DNA of 47,014 nucleotides. It comes from Clostridiales bacterium Firm_13 (GTDB taxonomy: Bacteria > Bacillota > Clostridia > Saccharofermentanales > Saccharofermentanaceae). The notes beneath the pieces were generated by a model that searched no databases, was not told where the DNA came from, and saw only the letters and a program-made list of their open reading frames with translations. The translations under genes were made by a program, and so were the position numbers. Positions 42,084 through 47,014 of the stretch are shown here, piece by piece. The stretch lies in NCBI GenBank assembly GCA_001603035.1, contig LVAS01000061.1:1-47014 (forward strand). Direction: 5' to 3'. The stretch's first letter is position 1. Every line of letters begins with the position of its first letter.

Positions 42084-43549
42084 TTCTTCCTTCCTATGAG
42101 GATTATTTGACTCTTGCCAAGACTTCGCGCATTCTTCCTGTCGTTCAAAAAATCAACGGGGATCTCTATACGCCGATTTCGGTTTTTCGTAAATTCGGCT
42201 GTAAATCGAATACCTTTCTTCTGGAAAGCGTCTTAAACGGCGAACGTTGGGCTCGCTATTCGATGATGGGTAGAAATCCGATTCTGGAATTCTCCGTCGA
42301 TCACGGGCTTACGCGATTTCGAAAATCAGGCCAGGACTTTCCGGCCGATCTTCTCGGGGATTCTCCCGTATCCCAATTAAAGGCGCTCGCCGCACAATAT
42401 CAATCGCCGAAGCTTCCCTATATCGACCATTTCTATTGCGGATTGGTCGGCTACTTCGGATATGACTTCATCCGCTACTCTGAGGTTCTTCCGGACGATA
42501 ATCCGGATGAGATTCGCCTTCCTGACTGTGTATTGTCGGCTCCCGGTGAAGTGATCGTATTCGATCATTTGCGCAATGAACTGACTCTCATCGTCAATAT
42601 CTTCACAGACGAGGGAGCCGGATCTTATCCGCGCGCCGTGGCAAGGCTCGGGGAGATGATCCGCGAGTTGTCGGAGACGGAGAATCTGCCGCTCTCCAAA
42701 GTCCATCCCGACGATCTGCGTTTTCTGCCCGCGACGCCCAAGGAGAATTATCTCGCCGCCGTCGAGAAAGCCAAGGCCTATATCCGAGACGGCGATATCT
42801 TTCAGGTTGTTCTGTCACAACGGTTCTCCGCCGAGTATCTCGGCGATCCGCTCCCCATCTATCGCGCACTTCGGAATGTCAATCCTTCGCCTTACATGTT
42901 CTATCTTCAACTGGAAGATGCGGCGATCGTCGGGTCGTCGCCCGAGATGCTTGTCCGCGTAACCGACGGGAGAATCGAAACTTGTCCGATCGCCGGTACA
43001 CGCCCGCGCGGACGAAACGAGGCAGAGGATATTCTTCTCGAAAAAGATCTTCTGGCCGACGAAAAAGAGATTGCGGAACACTACATGCTGGTTGACCTCG
43101 CGCGAAATGACGTCGGAAAGGTCTCTGCCATCGGGACAGTCGCGGCCAAAAATGTCGGCCACATCGAACGCTATTCTCATGTCATGCATATCGTGACCAA
43201 TGTCGAGGGAACCCTCTCCTCCGAAAGGACTCCCGTCGACGTATTGTGCTCCCTTCTTCCTGCGGGCACGCTCTCGGGCGCGCCCAAAGTACGCGCGATG
43301 GAAATCATCGACGAACTCGAAACGCTCCGGCGCGGGTCTTACGGCGGCGCCGTCGGGTATATCGGATTCGACGGCAATCTCGACACCTGTATCACGATCC
43401 GCTCCGCCGTGATTCGGAACGGACGCATCCACGCGCAGGCGGGGGCCGGGATCGTCGCGGATTCTGTCCCCGAAAAGGAGTATCAGGAAAGCATGAACAA
43501 ATCGCGCGCCATCTTCGTCGCGCTTGAGAAAGCGGGGGATATGCGATGA
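42080..43549 (+). CDS. trpE: Anthranilate synthase component I TrpE
   Basis: A 489-residue chorismate-using enzyme. N-terminal part has the tryptophan-binding LLESVLNGERWARYSMMG segment (feedback site); the C-terminal chorismate-binding domain has GDIFQVVLSQRFS, CPIAGTRPRGR, ARNDVGKV, LLPAGTLSGAPKVRAMEIIDELE and GAGIVADSVPEKEYQE. It works with TrpG, encoded next with an ATGA overlap. Its place after trpBA instead of at the operon head is unusual. Confidence 0.96.
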   Translation: MILPSYEDYLTLAKTSRILPVVQKINGDLYTPISVFRKFGCKSNTFLLESVLNGERWARYSMMGRNPILEFSVDHGLTRFRKSGQDFPADLLGDSPVSQLKALAAQYQSPKLPYIDHFYCGLVGYFGYDFIRYSEVLPDDNPDEIRLPDCVLSAPGEVIVFDHLRNELTLIVNIFTDEGAGSYPRAVARLGEMIRELSETENLPLSKVHPDDLRFLPATPKENYLAAVEKAKAYIRDGDIFQVVLSQRFSAEYLGDPLPIYRALRNVNPSPYMFYLQLEDAAIVGSSPEMLVRVTDGRIETCPIAGTRPRGRNEAEDILLEKDLLADEKEIAEHYMLVDLARNDVGKVSAIGTVAAKNVGHIERYSHVMHIVTNVEGTLSSERTPVDVLCSLLPAGTLSGAPKVRAMEIIDELETLRRGSYGGAVGYIGFDGNLDTCITIRSAVIRNGRIHAQAGAGIVADSVPEKEYQESMNKSRAIFVALEKAGDMR

Positions 43550-44130
43550 TTCTTTTGATCGACAATTACGACTCCTTCACCTACAACGTTTATCAGCTGG
43601 CGGGCGCATTTCATCCCGACATCCGCGTCATTCGAAATGATGCGATCACCGTGGAAGAAATCCGCGAGCTATCGCCTTCGCACCTCATCATTTCACCCGG
43701 TCCCGGATTCCCGTCTTCGGCGGGCGTATCGATCGAAGCGATTCGCGCGTTTACCGGACGGATTCCGATTCTCGGAATCTGTCTCGGCCATCAGGGGATT
43801 TACGAGGCGTTCGGCGGACGAATCGTCCACGCGCCGGAACTCGTACACGGGAAAAGCCGTGAGGTGCGAATCCGCAAAGGTCCGGACAAACGACCGCTCT
43901 GTCCGCTTTTCGAAGGGTTGCCGGACACAATCCGGGTCGCTCGTTATCATTCTCTTTGCGCCGACCCGTCTACCCTTCCCGACTCTCTTCTTGTCACCGC
44001 CGACGCGCCTGACGAGACAGTGATGGGACTTATGCATAAAGAAGCTCCCGTATACGGCGTGCAATTTCATCCCGAATCGATTTTGACAGAGTATGGCGAC
44101 GTCATTATGCGGAATTTTCTATCCGTTTGA
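43546..44130 (+). CDS. trpG: Anthranilate synthase component II TrpG
   Basis: A 194-residue glutamine amidotransferase giving ammonia to TrpE. Catalytic Cys in ILGICLGHQGIYEAFGG, with the His/Glu pair in GVQFHPESI; starts with the typical MILLIDNYDSFTYNVYQL. Last gene of the trp operon. TrpG-like proteins can also serve PabB; there is no pabB in the window. A 14-bp palindrome without a T-run (44136-44149) follows. Confidence 0.96.
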   Translation: MILLIDNYDSFTYNVYQLAGAFHPDIRVIRNDAITVEEIRELSPSHLIISPGPGFPSSAGVSIEAIRAFTGRIPILGICLGHQGIYEAFGGRIVHAPELVHGKSREVRIRKGPDKRPLCPLFEGLPDTIRVARYHSLCADPSTLPDSLLVTADAPDETVMGLMHKEAPVYGVQFHPESILTEYGDVIMRNFLSV

Positions 44131-44164
44131 GATCTCTTCCGGCCGGAAGGACAATGCGCGAGTG

Positions 44165-44193
44165 TAGTAATTCGTCCCGCCTCTTGCTACAAT
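44165..44193 (+). promoter_or_regulatory. Weak promoter candidate for the DUF5058 cluster
   Basis: TACAAT at 44188-44193 is a good -10, but the -35 (TAGTAA at 44165-44170, 17-base spacer) is poor. Confidence 0.35.
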
Positions 44194-44243
44194 GCATAGA
44201 GACCTATTTCAATATACATCGGGTGCAAAAAGGGGGAGAATAA

Positions 44244-44969
44244 GTGGAACCTTTCAACGTAAACAGCGGGTTTCTCTACGGTGTCACCATTGTCGTCATC
44301 ATCTTTGTTTTAAGCCAATCCGGATATTTCCTCTATCGGGCCTTAAAACGGGCCAAAGAGCTCCATATCTCATCCTCCGTTCTTCGGAAGACGATCGCCT
44401 CGAGCGCGATTTTTACGATCGCTCCGGCTGCCGCCATTCTGATCGGCGTCATCTCCATGTCGTCATTTCTCGGATTTCCCTGGCCCTGGCTTCGATTGAG
44501 CGTCCTCGGTGCGGTCACGTATGAACTGCCCGCCGCGACGACGACCGCGAACGCGATGGGAATTGACCTCACGAAGGTCATCACGGATCCGAAGGCCTTT
44601 ACGGCGATCGCCTGGGTTATGACCCTCGGGATTATTCCCGGTATTTTCGTGATTCTCTTCGGCATGAAGAAGATTCAGTCCGGCGTTCTTAAATTGAAGG
44701 CGAAAGATTCGAAATGGGGAGACGCCGTTCTTACGAGTCTCTTTCTCGGAATGATTTCCGCTTTCCTCGGGATGCTTTTCGCAAAAGTGCGGACAGGACT
44801 TCCGGGGCTTGTCCCGATCGCTGTCGCGCTCGTCTCCGCCCTTCTCATGGGTGTCTGCGGAATTCTTATCAAGGTCTGTAAGATGACCTGGCTCGAGCAA
44901 TACGCATTACCGATCAGCATGCTCGGGGCAATGGCCATGTCACTCCCGATCACATCTTGGCTGCAATAG
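44244..44969 (+). CDS. DUF5058 family membrane protein
   Basis: A 241-residue membrane protein with about six to seven hydrophobic segments, matching the DUF5058 family. The start is GTG at 44244, with GGGGGAG seven bases upstream. A conserved-looking loop reads LGAVTYELPAATTTANAMGIDL. The next gene encodes another small membrane protein and the third an M20 peptidase. DUF5058 genes I know of occur with such peptidases, so together they may form a transport-and-hydrolysis system, but no experimental role is known to me. Confidence 0.8.
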   Translation: MEPFNVNSGFLYGVTIVVIIFVLSQSGYFLYRALKRAKELHISSSVLRKTIASSAIFTIAPAAAILIGVISMSSFLGFPWPWLRLSVLGAVTYELPAATTTANAMGIDLTKVITDPKAFTAIAWVMTLGIIPGIFVILFGMKKIQSGVLKLKAKDSKWGDAVLTSLFLGMISAFLGMLFAKVRTGLPGLVPIAVALVSALLMGVCGILIKVCKMTWLEQYALPISMLGAMAMSLPITSWLQ

Positions 44970-44985
44970 AAAGGAGCGTACCAAT

Positions 44986-45642
44986 ATGCAAAGACCATAC
45001 AGCGAATCTGTCCATATCTTCGGCCGCATCTGGGTCGCGCTCGGAATCCTGATCCTTTTCCTGGCGCCTACCGCCATCTGCGTCTACTATAACGCCTGGC
45101 CGGCGCTCACACCGGTGCTTACGGGCCTTCTCGGCGTCGCGCCGATCTTCTGGACGGTCGGCGTCATCGAGGTCTTCACATTCACGCCGATGCTCGGGGC
45201 GAGCGCCTCCTATCTCGGCTTCATCACGGGCAATCTCAGCAACCTGAAGGTGCCCGCCGCACTGAACGCGATGGAGGCGGCGAAGGTCAAGCCGGGCACG
45301 GAAGAAGGCGATCTGATCTCAACGATCGCCGTCGCCGCATCCGCTATTGTCAACACACTCGTTCTGGCGTTCGGCGTTCTTCTTCTCGGGTATCTGCGCC
45401 CGGTATTGGAGTCGCCCGTTCTGAAGCCTGCCTTCGCCAACATTCTGCCCGCGCTGTTCGGCGCGCTTGCGGTCGTATACGTCTCCAAGAATTGGAAGAT
45501 CGCTCTGACGCCGCTCATTCTGATGATCACACTGTTCATTCTCGTTCCGAGTCTCGCATCTTCGGTCGGAATTCTGGTACCGGTGGGCGCGATTGTCGCG
45601 ATTGCCGCCGCCCGAATCCTCTACAAAAAGAACTTACTCTAA
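44986..45642 (+). CDS. Membrane protein, partner of DUF5058, no family recognised
   Basis: A 218-residue protein with about five hydrophobic segments. A polar loop SASYLGFITGNLSNLKVPAALNAM resembles the LGAVTYELPAATTTANAMG loop in the preceding DUF5058 protein, as if the two are half-transporters of shared origin. AAAGGAG lies upstream of the start, 16 bases after the previous gene. Function unknown. Confidence 0.75.
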   Translation: MQRPYSESVHIFGRIWVALGILILFLAPTAICVYYNAWPALTPVLTGLLGVAPIFWTVGVIEVFTFTPMLGASASYLGFITGNLSNLKVPAALNAMEAAKVKPGTEEGDLISTIAVAASAIVNTLVLAFGVLLLGYLRPVLESPVLKPAFANILPALFGALAVVYVSKNWKIALTPLILMITLFILVPSLASSVGILVPVGAIVAIAAARILYKKNLL

Positions 45643-45656
45643 GGAGGGCCTTTCCT

Positions 45657-47014
45657 GTGGTCGGTTGGATTATTCTCGGTATTGTCATCTTGTTCCTTTT
45701 GGTTATCGTGATCCGAACCTTGCTTTTCCGTCCGAGGAAGGAAGTCCTTCCGGAGCCTCTTCGCGTCGATGTCGACGAGAATCGGATCGTCTCTGACATG
45801 CGCGAGTTGATTCGCGTCAAAACAGTATCCTATCTCGACAAATCGCTGGAAGATCCGGCGGCTTTTGCCGAATTCCCGGAACTTCTCAAGCGCCTTTACC
45901 CGCGCATTCACGAGACGATGAAGCAGGAGCGCATCGGCGAAAAGGGGCTTCTCTATCACTGGGCCGGTCGGTCCGACGAACGCCCGGGTGTTCTTATGGC
46001 CCACTACGACGTCGTTCCCGTCCAAGAATCCACTTGGCGGCATCCGCCTTTTGCGGGCGAGATCCACGACGACGCCCTCTGGGGTCGCGGCACATTGGAC
46101 ACCAAGTGCACATTGCTCGGGGTCATGGAAGCGGCGGAGCACCTCCTCGCGGAAGGATATGTTCCCGAGAATGATCTGTATTTCGCATTCGGCGGCGACG
46201 AGGAAATCTTCGGCGAGGCCGCGCCCGCGATCGTCGAAGAACTCCGAAAGCGTGGCGTGAAGCCCTTCTTCGTGTTAGACGAGGGCGGTGCGGTTGTCGA
46301 AAATGTTTTCCCCGGCGTCACCGCGCCGTGCGCGTTGATCGGCCTCGCCGAAAAGGGCATCGCCAACATTCTCCTCGAATCCAAGTCCTCCGGCGGGCAC
46401 GCTTCGACGCCGCCCGTACATACGGCGGTCGGGATCGTGGCAAGTGCCGTCACGCGCGTCGAGAAACATCCGTTTCCGTTCCGCCTGACACCCGCCGTGC
46501 GCCAGATGTTCGATATCCTGGGGCGTCGTTCTGGGTTCCTGTACCGGATGATTTTCGCGAATCTCTGGTGCTTCTCCCCTGTCTTCAACCTTCTCTGCAA
46601 AAAATCCGGCGGCGAACTCAATGCGATGGTCCGGACAACGTGCGCGTTTACGCAGATGTCCGGAAGTCCGGCCTTCAACGTGTTGCCGCCCAAAGCCGTT
46701 GTCGGCGCCAATCTTCGCCTCATCGGGGACGAGACGACGGAGAGCGCGCGTGCCTATGTCGAGAAAATCGTCCGCGACCCCCGTGTTTCGGTGACAGTCG
46801 CGAATGGGAACAACCCGTCCGAATGCTCCGAGGCCTCCGGAGAGGCGTGGGCGCAATTGTCCGAAGCGATCCATCAAACGTGGGACGGCGTAATCGTCTC
46901 CCCCTATTTGATGATGGCCGGAAGTGATTCGAGACATTATTCGCCGATCTGCCCGCACGTCTATCGCTTCTCCCCCGTCGCGATGAGTCTCGAAGAGCGC
47001 AAAACCATTCACGC
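45657..47014 (+). CDS. Membrane-anchored M20 family peptidase (3' end outside window)
   Basis: At least 452 residues; the frame is open to the window end. The GTG start at 45657 has AGGAGGG eight bases upstream. An N-terminal membrane helix (VGWIILGIVILFLLVIVIRTLLF) precedes the M20 domain. Metal ligands: H in MAHYDVVP, D in GRGTLDTKCTLLG, EE in FGGDEEIFGE, D in DEGG, and a late H in GSDSRHYSP. Resembles the PM20D1/carboxypeptidase S branch, which hydrolyses or makes N-acyl amino acids or dipeptides. With the two preceding membrane-protein genes it forms a probable three-gene operon. Confidence 0.88.
   Translation, partial: MVGWIILGIVILFLLVIVIRTLLFRPRKEVLPEPLRVDVDENRIVSDMRELIRVKTVSYLDKSLEDPAAFAEFPELLKRLYPRIHETMKQERIGEKGLLYHWAGRSDERPGVLMAHYDVVPVQESTWRHPPFAGEIHDDALWGRGTLDTKCTLLGVMEAAEHLLAEGYVPENDLYFAFGGDEEIFGEAAPAIVEELRKRGVKPFFVLDEGGAVVENVFPGVTAPCALIGLAEKGIANILLESKSSGGHASTPPVHTAVGIVASAVTRVEKHPFPFRLTPAVRQMFDILGRRSGFLYRMIFANLWCFSPVFNLLCKKSGGELNAMVRTTCAFTQMSGSPAFNVLPPKAVVGANLRLIGDETTESARAYVEKIVRDPRVSVTVANGNNPSECSEASGEAWAQLSEAIHQTWDGVIVSPYLMMAGSDSRHYSPICPHVYRFSPVAMSLEERKTIH

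Noticed and set aside
44136-44149. Terminator after trpG
   Set aside because: CTTCCGGCCGGAAG is a perfect palindrome but has no loop and no T-run after it.

Overview
The window looks like a chromosomal segment of a Gram-positive bacterium of the Bacillota, probably class Clostridia. Pointers are a tryptophan T-box leader, a ribosomal L10 leader, Gram-positive lipoproteins, a sortase-type C-terminus on a giant surface protein, the short HisG that needs HisZ, the rpmG-secE-nusG-rplKAJL order, and strong AGGAGG ribosome binding sites with consensus sigma-A promoters. I cannot assign a genus. Most of the sequence is moderately GC-rich; about 7.55-8.9 kb is clearly more AT-rich and looks acquired.

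Layout. 1-7.5 kb: the end of a ComB-type phosphatase, two paralogous lipoproteins with an AEC transporter between them, a zinc-ribbon/CFI-box protein, a flavodoxin-like protein and a GNAT acetyltransferase. 7.5-9.0 kb: an AT-rich island with one NYN-domain nuclease-like gene behind a long structured leader, ending at tRNA-Val. 9.1-19.2 kb: a second GNAT gene, then, all on the minus strand, a 2004-residue Ig-repeat surface protein followed by a membrane histidine kinase and a response regulator with a BTAD (SARP-like) output domain. 19.2-23.7 kb: tRNA-Glu and tRNA-Met, two uncharacterised proteins and a polar amino-acid ABC importer. 23.7-27.5 kb: the rpmG-secE-nusG-rplK-rplA-[L10 leader]-rplJ-rplL cluster.

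27.6-36.4 kb: a compact histidine operon (hisZ-hisG-hisD-hisC-hisB-purC-hisH-hisA-hisFI-hisE) behind a textbook promoter whose start point lies beside a perfect 14-bp inverted repeat. purC sits inside the operon, and HisF and HisI are one polypeptide. 36.4-37.6 kb: an M15 peptidase lipoprotein and a YbjQ protein. 37.75-44.1 kb: a T-box-controlled tryptophan operon trpD-C-B-A-E-G that has no trpF. 44.2-47.0 kb: two small membrane proteins (the first DUF5058) and a membrane-anchored M20 peptidase that runs off the window.

How the parts connect. The his and trp operons are divergent, separated only by the M15/ybjQ pair, and are controlled differently: an inferred DNA operator for his, tRNA-Trp sensing for trp. 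PurC makes SAICAR, the precursor of AICAR, and AICAR is also released by HisF/HisH, so purC placement links the two pathways. The two-component system lies directly downstream of the giant surface protein, and the surface-protein promoter region carries an 11-bp-period direct repeat of the kind SARP/BTAD regulators bind. That is the most promising candidate for an undescribed regulatory unit here.
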